From: UMGS1994 sp944386155
GTDB lineage: Bacteria; Bacillota; Clostridia; TANB77; CAG-508
NCBI GenBank assembly: GCA_963931085.1
Contig: OZ006973.1
Span: forward strand, 62,001-126,000
Direction of reading: 5' to 3'
DNA: 64,000 bases
Part shown: positions 1 through 8,140 of the stretch, piece after piece
Layout of the letters: the number at the start of each line of letters is the position of its first letter
Numbering within the stretch: position 1 is the first letter of the stretch
Program-made: the position numbers and the translations under genes
Notes under the pieces: generated by a model
Seen by the model: only the letters and a program-made list of their open reading frames with translations
Database searches by the model: none
What the model was told of the DNA's origin: nothing

Positions 1-102
1 TATAGCATATGATGCAATACTAATAATTGTAGTTAGTACACCAAATATTAAATAATTTAAAATTTCTTCATTTTTCTTATATATATTAATTAGTTTTTCC
101 AT
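1..102 (-). CDS. GtrA-like membrane protein, 3' part outside window
   Basis: The first 34 residues are visible, starting at an ATG whose complement is at 100-102 and preceded by the ribosome binding site AAGGAG. They read as a short charged start followed by a hydrophobic helix (YLIFGVLTTIISIASYAI), which resembles the first helix of GtrA-family proteins. That family comprises four-helix membrane proteins thought to help move lipid-linked sugars. The start lies 2 bp after the stop of the glycosyltransferase upstream, so the two are probably one operon, which fits a lipid- or polymer-glycosylation role. The rest lies before position 1, so the family call is tentative. Confidence 0.55.
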   Translation of the reverse strand, partial: MEKLINIYKKNEEILNYLIFGVLTTIISIASYAI

Positions 103-104
103 GA

Positions 105-1250
105 TTACTCCTTAGTTTCTCTATAGTCTCCAAGTAAAATATTGCATATATCTGCAGTAGAATTAGGTTTTGCAAATTTAGGTATATTAGAGCGTATTTC
201 TTCTATAATTTCAGGATGTCTATATAGATTTTTTAATACTCTAGCACCGTTATCATCTTTTTTTATCCAAACAGCAAGTTTATTTTTTTCTAAAAATTCA
301 GCATTTTCTTCTTCTTGACCAGGAATTGGATTAATAATTACAATTGGTAAATCAGAAACAAGACTTTCTGTAGTAGTAAGACCTCCTGGCTTAGTGATTA
401 CAAATTTAGAGATACTCATAAGTTCTGGTACTTTTTTAGTATACTCATATACTTTAATTCTATCTTCAGCATTATATGACTGTACAATTTCAACAAACTT
501 ATTATACATTCTTTTATTTTTGCCAGAGATAGCAACAACTTGAGTGTTTTTAAATAATCTTATTAAAGCTCTCAAAATCATACGAGTTCTTCTTCTTCCA
601 AGACCAAATTCTCCACCAGCAAAAAATAACACTATATCTTTATTTGAATCTAAAGAAAGTTCTTTGCAAATAGATTCCTTATCAAAATGTTCAGAAAATC
701 TTTCTGAAACAGGAATACCTGTAACGAAAATCTTGAAGTCCGCAATTCCCATATCAGATAAGGCATTTTTTAATTCATAATTAGATACAAAGAAATAATC
801 AATATATTCTGAATCAACAGTCCATTGTGGATGTGGAGCAAAATCTGTAAGAACTGTTGCAATTTTACAAGTAATTTTGTGTTGCTTTTTAAGTTTAGTA
901 CACATTTGATTTGAAAAAGGATGTGTACTTATAACTAAATCAGGTTTAAATTCTTGTAAAATATTATCTAATTTTCTAGACATTAGGCTATTTGCACCAG
1001 ATGTGATTTTAGAAAGAGCACCATAAGATGATTTATCATAAACTCTTTTCCACATCCAAGGAGCTTTTTTTGCCATTTCTTTATATGCTGTAGTTGTAAG
1101 TTTATTTAAATATTTGTTTATGTATTCAATACAATCAACCATCATAGTTTCAGTATCTGGATAATTTTTATCGATAAATTCTTTAATTGATTTAGCAGCT
1201 GCTAAATGTCCGCCTCCATAGGCACCGTAAAATAACAATATCTTTTTCAT
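105..1250 (-). CDS. Processive diacylglycerol glycosyltransferase-like protein (MGDG synthase/UgtP family)
   Basis: 381 residues. The N-terminus has the glycine-rich GAYGGGH motif (residues 9-15) typical of MGDG synthase/UgtP enzymes (GT28 group), which add sugar from UDP-sugar to diacylglycerol at the membrane. The C-terminal half holds PGGLTTTES, matching the nucleotide-sugar-binding loop of that group. The start was set at the ATG at 1248-1250 because AAAGGA lies about 7 nt upstream; an in-frame ATG 10 codons earlier lacks this. The product would supply glycolipid for the membrane or a lipoteichoic-acid-like anchor. Sugar specificity cannot be read from sequence. It is followed by a GtrA-like gene in the same operon. 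Confidence 0.8.
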   Translation of the reverse strand: MKKILLFYGAYGGGHLAAAKSIKEFIDKNYPDTETMMVDCIEYINKYLNKLTTTAYKEMAKKAPWMWKRVYDKSSYGALSKITSGANSLMSRKLDNILQEFKPDLVISTHPFSNQMCTKLKKQHKITCKIATVLTDFAPHPQWTVDSEYIDYFFVSNYELKNALSDMGIADFKIFVTGIPVSERFSEHFDKESICKELSLDSNKDIVLFFAGGEFGLGRRRTRMILRALIRLFKNTQVVAISGKNKRMYNKFVEIVQSYNAEDRIKVYEYTKKVPELMSISKFVITKPGGLTTTESLVSDLPIVIINPIPGQEEENAEFLEKNKLAVWIKKDDNGARVLKNLYRHPEIIEEIRSNIPKFAKPNSTADICNILLGDYRETKE

Positions 1251-1367
1251 AGTAAATCCTTTCTTTTTATTAACAGTCATATTATAGCATATTTTATAAA
1301 AAAATAAAAATATGAATAAATTTCTATAAAAAACTAAAAATACTATTATAATGAAAAGGAGATAGTT

Positions 1368-2744
1368 ATGAGAAAAAGAATAAATAATTGCAAAGAGAAA
1401 AATAGAATTTTTATAGGAATTATATTAATACTTTTAATAATTATGGGGTGCATTATAAAATATGCATTAGATAGAGTAAATGAAAATGATTATTATAAGG
1501 AAACAAATTATAATATGGCATTTGGCCAACTTGTTTATTATGTAGAAAGTTTAGAAAATTGGCTTGCTAAAGCAACAATATCTAGTAGTGGTAAAAATAG
1601 TATAGAAACACTTACAGAAATATCTAGACAATCAGATTTAGCTGTAACTTATCTCGCACAAGTACCACTTTCAACAAGAGAGCTTACAAAAACAGCAAAA
1701 TTTTTAAATCAATTAAGCGAATATAGCCATTCTTTATCAAGAAAAGCAATAGAGGATAATGAACTTTCACAAGAAGATTTAGAAAATATAGAAATGCTTC
1801 ACAATTATTCTATAGATTTAAAAAATGGATTAAGCCAAATGTACACAGATATAGAAAATGGAGTAATATCATGGGAAGAAATTACTAAAACAAACGTAGA
1901 TACTGATTATATTCAAGAAGTTGATAACATATCATTAAGTACTTTAGTAGATATTGACAATACTTTTTCAAGTTATGCTGGTTTAATTTATGATGGCGCT
2001 TTTTCAGAGCATATAGAAAAAGAAAATAAAAAAGCTTTAACAGGAAAAGATATTTCAGAAGATGATGCTAAAGAAGTAGTTAAAAAAGTTTTTTATAAAG
2101 AACAGATAAATAATTTAATTTCAAATGGAGAATTAACAAAAGCAGATATTCCTGTATACTATTTTACAGTAGAGTTTAAAAATAGTAGTGATGTAGCAAA
2201 TATCGCAATATCAAAACAAGGTGGAAAAGTAATAATGATGACTTATCCAAAAAGAATATCAGAATCTAAAATATCAAAAGAAGAAGCAGATAAGAGAGGA
2301 AAAGAATACTTATCTAAAATAGGATTTGATAATATGAAAGAAACATATTATCAATTAGATAATAATACGATTACAATTAATTATGCTTATAATCAAGATG
2401 GAGTAATTGTATATCCAGATTTGATAAAACTTAAAATATCACTATTAGATGGAGAAGTTTTAGGAATAGAATCCACAGGATATATAAATTGTCATACAAA
2501 AAGAAAATTAGATACTCCGAAAATTAGCATAGAAGAAGCAAAAAAAGGATTAAACAAAAAACTTAAAATTGAAAGTGAAAATTTAGCGATAATTCCAACA
2601 GAATGGAAAACAGAAATTCTTTGTTATGAATTTAAAGGAAAAGTTAACGATACAGAATTTTTAGTATATATTAATGCTAAGACAGGAGAAGAAGAACAAA
2701 TTTTAGTTATTATAGAAACAGAAGGTGGAATCCTTACAATGTAG
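1368..2744 (+). CDS. ypeB: Germination protein YpeB
   Basis: 458 residues. One N-terminal transmembrane helix (about residues 15-33) is followed by an extracytoplasmic helical region with motifs typical of YpeB (for example DLAVTYLAQVPLS), then C-terminal PepSY-type repeats. In Bacillus and relatives YpeB sits in the inner spore membrane, where it is needed for localisation and stability of the cortex-lytic enzyme SleB. No sleB lies next to it here, which is unusual because the two are commonly paired. The start has AAAAGGAG about 7 nt upstream. A strong hairpin terminator lies about 100 bp after the stop. The gene implies a spore former. Confidence 0.88.
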   Translation: MRKRINNCKEKNRIFIGIILILLIIMGCIIKYALDRVNENDYYKETNYNMAFGQLVYYVESLENWLAKATISSSGKNSIETLTEISRQSDLAVTYLAQVPLSTRELTKTAKFLNQLSEYSHSLSRKAIEDNELSQEDLENIEMLHNYSIDLKNGLSQMYTDIENGVISWEEITKTNVDTDYIQEVDNISLSTLVDIDNTFSSYAGLIYDGAFSEHIEKENKKALTGKDISEDDAKEVVKKVFYKEQINNLISNGELTKADIPVYYFTVEFKNSSDVANIAISKQGGKVIMMTYPKRISESKISKEEADKRGKEYLSKIGFDNMKETYYQLDNNTITINYAYNQDGVIVYPDLIKLKISLLDGEVLGIESTGYINCHTKRKLDTPKISIEEAKKGLNKKLKIESENLAIIPTEWKTEILCYEFKGKVNDTEFLVYINAKTGEEEQILVIIETEGGILTM

Positions 2745-2845
2745 TATGAAATCAATGAGAAAGGAAAATAGTAAGTAAAAAGTAAAAAAGTGAAAAAAGA
2801 AAAATAAAAGTATAAGAATAAAACTAAAATGTTGATTTTTAAAGG

Positions 2846-2893
2846 AAATCCTTAATCTATTAATTATATAGGTGGTAGATTAAGGATTTTTTC
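2846..2893 (+). terminator. Rho-independent terminator after ypeB
   Basis: Inverted repeat AATCCTTAATCTA / TAGATTAAGGATT with a loop of about 16 nt, followed by a run of T. Confidence 0.85.
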
Positions 2894-2910
2894 TTTTTAT
2901 ACTTAATTGT

Positions 2911-2939
2911 TTTACAAAAATTAAAAAAAGTGATAATAT
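2911..2939 (+). promoter_or_regulatory. Sigma-A promoter for murF-ddl
   Basis: TTTACA at 2911-2916, 17-bp spacer, TAATAT at 2934-2939, 60 bp before the chosen murF-ddl start. Confidence 0.6.
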
Positions 2940-2998
2940 AATTGCAAATTTGTGAATATTAATATATAGCAAATATGAAATTTAGTAAGGTGATTTTT

Positions 2999-5452
2999 AT
3001 GGAAAATGTAAAAATTAAGGATGTATTAGAAAAAATAGAAGGAGAAATTGTTTTTGGAAAAGAAGATGCAGAGATAATAGATGTTTCTACAGATACAAGA
3101 ACAATAAAAGAAGGTGATACTTTTATTGCATTAAAAGGTGAAAACAACAATGGGAACAAGTATTGCAAAGTTGCCCTAGAAAATGGTGCAAAAATTTGTA
3201 TAGTAGATGAAAATTTATTATCAAAAGAAGATGAAAAACTATACAAAAAAGACAGAACATTAATTAAAGTTAAAGATGGAAGAAAAGCATTAATTGAAAT
3301 TGCAAGATATAAGAGAAGTCTATACGACATACCAGTAGTTGCAGTTACAGGAAGTGTAGGAAAGACTAGTACAAAAGATGCAATAGCAAGTGTGCTTTCA
3401 AGAAAATATAAAGTATTAAAAACAGAGGGAAATTTTAATAACAATGTAGGATTACCATTAACAATATTAAAATTAAAAGATCATGATGTTTTAGTAGTTG
3501 AAATGGGAATGAACCATTTTGGAGAAATTAGTGAATTAACAAGTATTGCAAGACCAACAATAGCTGTTATTTCAAATATTGGAACATCTCATATTGGAAT
3601 ATTAGGATCAAGAGAAAATATATTAAAAGCAAAATTAGAAATACTAGAAGGCATGAATGAAGAAGGCATACTTGTTATAAATAATGATAATGATTTATTA
3701 AATAAATGGAATAGTGAAAATAAAAAAATAAAAACTATGACATTTGGAATAGAAAATAAAAGTGATATTCAAGGATATGATATTAAGCACTTTGAAACAA
3801 AAAGTGAATTTAAAGTAAAAAGTGATAAAAAAGAATATACGATTTCTACTAATAAGCCAGGAGAGCCATTTGTAATGAATGCACTTTCTGCAATAGCAGT
3901 TGGAAAATTATTAAATGTTTCTTTAGATGATGCAAGAATAGCTTTAGAAAATACTCAGATGACAAGAAATAGAATGGATATAGAAAAAACAGCATATGAT
4001 ATTACAATTATAAAAGATTATTATAATGCAAGTTATGAATCAATAAAACCAGGACTTGAATATTTAATGTCTTTAAAAGGTGGTAGAAAAATTGCAGTGC
4101 TTGGAGATATAAAAGAACTTGGTGATTTTTCAAAAGAGTTACATGAAAAAGTAGGTAAAGAAGTTGTTAAACAAAAAGTAGATATTTTAATTACTGTTGG
4201 TGATGATGCAAAATATATTGCAGAAGAAGCCGTTTTAGAAGGTATGAATAAAGCTAGAGTTTATATAACTGAATCTAATGAAGAAGCAGCAAAAGTATTA
4301 AAAGAAGTAATGAAAAAAGATGATAAGATTTTACTAAAAGCTTCAAATAGTATGAAATTCGGAGAGATATATAATATGGTAAAAGAAAAAATAAAAGTTA
4401 CAGTCATAGTTGGAGGAATGTCAACAGAACATGATGTATCTTTAATGTCAGGAAAATCTATATTAAAAAATATAAATAAAGAAAAATATGAAGTAAAAAC
4501 TGTCTACATTAATAAAAAAGGTGAAACTTTTGAATACATAGGAGATATAGAAAATTTAGACAAAGCAAATGAAATTGATTTGAAGAAAGAAGAAAATTTA
4601 ATTAGTGCATTAGAAAGTGCTGATGTAATTTTCCCAGTTTTGCATGGTGCATATGGAGAAGATGGATGTATTCAAGGAGTTTTTGAAATGATGAAAAAAC
4701 CATATGTAGGATGTGGAGTTCTAGCTTCAAGTGTAAGTATGGACAAAGTATTTACAAAAGCAATCTTAAATGATGCTGAAGTAATTCAAGCACCATATGT
4801 ATGGTTCAAAAAGATAGATGGTAATTACATATTTATTGATGACGACCATAATGAGCTTAAAAGTGAATTAAAAGATATTTCTAAAAAAGTAGAAGAAAAA
4901 TTAAAATATCCAATGTTTGTAAAACCTTCAAATGCAGGGTCTTCAATAGGAATTGGAAAAGTAAAAAATAAGGAAGAATTAATAGATGCAATAGAATATG
5001 CAAGTAATTTTGATAAGAAAATAATAGTAGAACAAGGAATCATAGGTAGAGAAGTAGAATGTGCAGTGCTTGGTAATGATGATGTAATTGCTTCTTGCGT
5101 AGGAGAAGTTTTATCTGCAGAAGAATTTTACAGTTATGATGCTAAATATACAAATAGCCAATCAAGAACAGTAATTCCTGCAGAAAATTTAGATGAGGTT
5201 ATAGTAGAAAAGATAAGAAAGATTGCTATAAAAGTATTTAAATCTGTAGACGGAAAAGGGCTTGCAAGAGTTGACTTCTTTGTAGAAAAAGGAACTAATA
5301 AAGTTATATTGAACGAGATAAATACATTACCTGGATTTACTAATATTAGTATGTATCCAAAATTATTTGATGCTGTGGGTATTGGATATTCTGAGTTAAT
5401 AGACAAACTAATAGAACTTGCAAAAGTAAATAATATAGGAGTTAAAGAATAA
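2999..5452 (+). CDS. murF-ddl: MurF-Ddl fusion: UDP-MurNAc-tripeptide D-Ala-D-Ala ligase fused to D-Ala-D-Ala ligase
   Basis: 817 residues in one uninterrupted frame. Residues 1 to about 460 are a complete MurF: N-terminal substrate domain, ATP-binding TGSVGKTSTK near 117-126, and a C-terminal ligase domain. From about residue 466 a full ATP-grasp D-alanine ligase follows (VIVGGMSTEHDVSLMSGKS, EQGIIGREVECAV, NEINTLPGFT). AEEFYSYDAKY carries the omega-loop tyrosine usual for D-Ala-D-Ala rather than D-Ala-D-Lac enzymes. The fusion would make the dipeptide and attach it to the peptidoglycan precursor in the cytoplasm. The start at 2999 has TAAGGTGA upstream; an ATG 8 codons earlier has no such site. 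yqeK begins at the next base after the stop. Confidence 0.93.
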   Translation: MENVKIKDVLEKIEGEIVFGKEDAEIIDVSTDTRTIKEGDTFIALKGENNNGNKYCKVALENGAKICIVDENLLSKEDEKLYKKDRTLIKVKDGRKALIEIARYKRSLYDIPVVAVTGSVGKTSTKDAIASVLSRKYKVLKTEGNFNNNVGLPLTILKLKDHDVLVVEMGMNHFGEISELTSIARPTIAVISNIGTSHIGILGSRENILKAKLEILEGMNEEGILVINNDNDLLNKWNSENKKIKTMTFGIENKSDIQGYDIKHFETKSEFKVKSDKKEYTISTNKPGEPFVMNALSAIAVGKLLNVSLDDARIALENTQMTRNRMDIEKTAYDITIIKDYYNASYESIKPGLEYLMSLKGGRKIAVLGDIKELGDFSKELHEKVGKEVVKQKVDILITVGDDAKYIAEEAVLEGMNKARVYITESNEEAAKVLKEVMKKDDKILLKASNSMKFGEIYNMVKEKIKVTVIVGGMSTEHDVSLMSGKSILKNINKEKYEVKTVYINKKGETFEYIGDIENLDKANEIDLKKEENLISALESADVIFPVLHGAYGEDGCIQGVFEMMKKPYVGCGVLASSVSMDKVFTKAILNDAEVIQAPYVWFKKIDGNYIFIDDDHNELKSELKDISKKVEEKLKYPMFVKPSNAGSSIGIGKVKNKEELIDAIEYASNFDKKIIVEQGIIGREVECAVLGNDDVIASCVGEVLSAEEFYSYDAKYTNSQSRTVIPAENLDEVIVEKIRKIAIKVFKSVDGKGLARVDFFVEKGTNKVILNEINTLPGFTNISMYPKLFDAVGIGYSELIDKLIELAKVNNIGVKE

Positions 5453-6025
5453 ATGAAGACAGTAGATGAAATAATAGAAATCTTAAAAACAAGAATATCA
5501 GAAAAGAGATTGTACCATTCTAAGTGCGTAATGAATAGTTGCATAGAACTTGCTAGGATATATGGAGAAGACGAAGAAAAGCTTGCATTAGTTGGTATTG
5601 CTCATGATAATGCAAGAGAAATGACAGATGATGAATTAGTAAATTATTGTAATGTGAATAATATAGAAATAGATGAAGATGAAAAAACAAATCCTGTATT
5701 ATTACATGCAAAAGTAGGAGCAAATATTGCAAAAGTAGAATTTGGATTTCCCGAAAACATGGCAAATGCGATAAAATATCATACTGTAGGAAATGTTCCT
5801 ATGGATAGAATTTCTGAAATTCTATTTATATCAGATTCAATTTCAGAAGATAGAAAATATGATGGGGTAGACAAATTAAGAGAACTTGCTAAAAAAGATA
5901 TAGATAAAACAATTTTAGAAATTATAGATTCTACTATAGAATTAATAAAATCTAGGAATAGAACTATATCAGAAAACACATTAAAGTTAAGAAAATATTA
6001 TTCAGATAAAATAAACAATAAATAA
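5453..6025 (+). CDS. yqeK: YqeK-like HD-domain phosphohydrolase
   Basis: 190 residues with the HD-domain pattern of YqeK: YHS near residue 21, IAHDNAREM near 49-57, LLHAKVGA and IKYHTVG. Family members cleave diadenosine tetraphosphate symmetrically in the cytoplasm. The start codon is directly adjacent to the murF-ddl stop, so the two are translationally coupled; AGGAGT lies inside the end of murF-ddl. In other Firmicutes yqeK usually sits beside nadD, so this location is atypical. A terminator follows within 20 bp. Confidence 0.82.
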   Translation: MKTVDEIIEILKTRISEKRLYHSKCVMNSCIELARIYGEDEEKLALVGIAHDNAREMTDDELVNYCNVNNIEIDEDEKTNPVLLHAKVGANIAKVEFGFPENMANAIKYHTVGNVPMDRISEILFISDSISEDRKYDGVDKLRELAKKDIDKTILEIIDSTIELIKSRNRTISENTLKLRKYYSDKINNK

Positions 6026-6042
6026 TAAATAAACCACAAAAT

Positions 6043-6083
6043 AATAGCAATAATCAAAATAAATAGATTATTGCTATTTTTTC
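6043..6083 (+). terminator. Terminator after yqeK
   Basis: AATAGCAATAATC / GATTATTGCTATT inverted repeat with an 11-nt loop, then a T run. Confidence 0.85.
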
Positions 6084-6178
6084 TTAAAAAATGAAAAAAT
6101 ATCTATAAAATTATTTTCAAAAATATAATGGTGTGATATAATGAAGCTGGAATTTGCATGGGATTCGGGGGATGTTAA

Positions 6179-7078
6179 ATGATATTCAAAGATTATTACA
6201 AAATATTGGGGCTAGAAACGAATAAAGTAGACCTAGAAGATATAAAAATTGCATACCGAGAATCTGCCAAAAAATATCATCCGGACGTTAATAAAGAAGA
6301 TAAAGTAGCTGAAGAAAGATTTAAAGATATAAGCGAAGCATATCAGATATTATCAAAATCCTCTTCTAAAAGAAAATATGATAGAAGTTGGAATTATTAT
6401 GTAGGACGTAAAAAAAAGGCATATGAGATAAGTGCAAAAAATATTAATGCTAAAACAAAAGACTTTTTTAATATGTTTTTTGGAACAAAATCAGATGATA
6501 GACTAAGCGAGGTAGAAGGTAAGAATAAAAAGAAAACTCCTGTAAGAGGAGAAAATATAGAGACTGAAATCGAAGCTTCAATAGTTGACGGCTTTTTCGG
6601 AAAAGAAAAAGCAATATCACTTAAAGATGTAGATGGAAGTGTAAAAACATTTAATGTTAAGATTCCTGAAGGAATTAAAAATAACGAAAAAATTAGATTA
6701 ATAGGTCAAGGAAAACCTGGAAAATATGGAGGAAAAAGTGGAGACTTATTAATTAACATAAAAATTAAAAACACAGGAAAATACACTTTAGACGGTGTTG
6801 ATTTAAAAACAGAGTTAGATTTATCACCATGGGAGGCAACTCTCGGAACAGAGCTTACAATCACAGGGTTAGATGAAGATGTAAATGTAGTAATCCCAAA
6901 AGGAACCCAGACAGGTGATAGAATAGTAATAGAAAACAAGGGTTATAAAGACGGTGATTCTAGAGGAAACTTGATTCTTGAAACTAAAATTATGGTTCCA
7001 ACAGAATTATCAGATGAAGAAATAAAAATATATAACAAATTGAAAAAAACTAGTAAGTTTAATCCAAGAAAGAGTTAA
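6179..7078 (+). CDS. DnaJ/CbpA-like J-domain co-chaperone without zinc finger
   Basis: 299 residues. An N-terminal J domain (about 4-68) holds the essential HPD motif (KKYHPDVNKED). The rest corresponds to the two beta-sheet substrate-binding domains of DnaJ (GEDI-like segments, GQGKPGKYGG, SGDLLINIKI). There is no CxxCxGxG zinc finger and no long Gly/Phe linker, so it is closer to CbpA-type proteins than to DnaJ itself. It would stimulate DnaK ATPase. GGGGGA lies upstream of the ATG. The neighbours do not include dnaK or grpE, so this is probably an accessory co-chaperone. Confidence 0.85.
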   Translation: MIFKDYYKILGLETNKVDLEDIKIAYRESAKKYHPDVNKEDKVAEERFKDISEAYQILSKSSSKRKYDRSWNYYVGRKKKAYEISAKNINAKTKDFFNMFFGTKSDDRLSEVEGKNKKKTPVRGENIETEIEASIVDGFFGKEKAISLKDVDGSVKTFNVKIPEGIKNNEKIRLIGQGKPGKYGGKSGDLLINIKIKNTGKYTLDGVDLKTELDLSPWEATLGTELTITGLDEDVNVVIPKGTQTGDRIVIENKGYKDGDSRGNLILETKIMVPTELSDEEIKIYNKLKKTSKFNPRKS

Positions 7079-7096
7079 CATAAAAAGTAATTTGTA

Positions 7097-7126
7097 TTGA
7101 CAATAATCAGCATAATGGTGTATAAT
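7097..7126 (+). promoter_or_regulatory. Sigma-A promoter of the VirD4-like operon
   Basis: Perfect TTGACA (7097-7102), 18-bp spacer, perfect TATAAT (7121-7126), 64 bp before the first gene of the operon at 7190. Confidence 0.75.
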
Positions 7127-7189
7127 TATTATCGACAATTGCACAAAAGAGAAAAATACATTGCTGATTAATGTAGATAGGGGTGTAAA

Positions 7190-7720
7190 ATGGGAGAGAG
7201 TTTTGGAAAACACTTTAGTATTACAGAACCAAAGAACATTAATACTGTAATATATAAAGTAGATAAAACAGAAAAAGAACTTTTAAAGGATAATCCAAAA
7301 TATACAATTGAAAGATTAGACTATACTAAGGAATTGGTTGGTAATAATGTTAAAAAAACATTTTATGTAGATGATCCAGCAGAGGATGGTAACCAGCTCA
7401 TTATCTTTTCTTTCGGAAAAGAAAAAGTAGTTATGAATATTGGTTACTTAGAGACTAATACAAATACTGTAAAAATATCAAACAAACCAATACCTATGAC
7501 GTGTAAGACATTGTATAATGAGGAAGACACAGAGTATAGGGAGTTTTCTTATACTCCTAATTTAAAGAGGCCAATTACTATAATTGATCCTGAAACAACG
7601 GATGAAGTAAAGCCTATGTTATATTTAGATAAAGAAACGAATGAAGTTAAAGGAAAATGTAAACTTAAAGCTAAAAAAAGCTATGTAGTGTTTGAAATAA
7701 GAGACAACAACGACGAATAA
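7190..7720 (+). CDS. Protein of unknown function, first gene of the VirD4-like operon
   Basis: 176 residues, soluble, without signal peptide or membrane helix. The composition is charged with many beta-prone segments (KKTFYVDD, VVFEIRDNN) and four cysteine-free thirds; no family is recognised. It begins with GGGGTG about 6 nt before the ATG, 64 bp after a consensus promoter, and is followed 17 bp later by another unknown gene and then by the VirD4-type ATPase. Co-transcription suggests a structural, adaptor or substrate role for that ATPase, but this is inference from position only. Confidence 0.6.
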   Translation: MGESFGKHFSITEPKNINTVIYKVDKTEKELLKDNPKYTIERLDYTKELVGNNVKKTFYVDDPAEDGNQLIIFSFGKEKVVMNIGYLETNTNTVKISNKPIPMTCKTLYNEEDTEYREFSYTPNLKRPITIIDPETTDEVKPMLYLDKETNEVKGKCKLKAKKSYVVFEIRDNNDE

Positions 7721-7737
7721 TTCGAAAGGGGATTTAT

Positions 7738-8106
7738 ATGGGAGATCTTGAGGAAAGAAGAAATAAGACTGAAGGTTGTACAGTTAAAGTTGTAAATGAT
7801 GCTGAAGTAAGAAAAGTTGTAGATATAAGCGGAATGGTAATTAATCCAGTAGAACAAGATAGAATAAACAAACTTCCAACTGGTAGAGATTCTATAGATG
7901 CAACAGATGCTGTATCAATCGGAAAAGATGGTACATATGCAGTAGATGTACATGGCCCAAGAACATTAGAAACAACAGAAACAACAAAAGAAGCAGAAGC
8001 AAGAGAAAAAGCTGAAGAAAAAAGAATAGCAGATATGCCTTCAATAACAGAAGATTCTGATGTAAAACCAAGTTCTGACAGAAGATCTGAATCTGAAGGA
8101 AGATAA
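7738..8106 (+). CDS. Small acidic protein of unknown function in the VirD4-like operon
   Basis: 122 residues. The first 75 residues look folded (TVKVVNDAEVRKVVDISGMV), while the last 45 are low-complexity, rich in Glu, Ala, Lys and Ser (TTKEAEAREKAEEKR, DRRSESEGR) and probably disordered. No signal peptide or helix is seen. GAAAGGGG lies about 9 nt before the ATG. It sits between an unknown protein and the VirD4-like ATPase. Flexible charged tails are common in secretion substrates and adaptors, but no substrate motif can be claimed here. Confidence 0.6.
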   Translation: MGDLEERRNKTEGCTVKVVNDAEVRKVVDISGMVINPVEQDRINKLPTGRDSIDATDAVSIGKDGTYAVDVHGPRTLETTETTKEAEAREKAEEKRIADMPSITEDSDVKPSSDRRSESEGR

Positions 8107-8140
8107 TATTAGATTATATTACTAATGAAAAGGTGATTAT

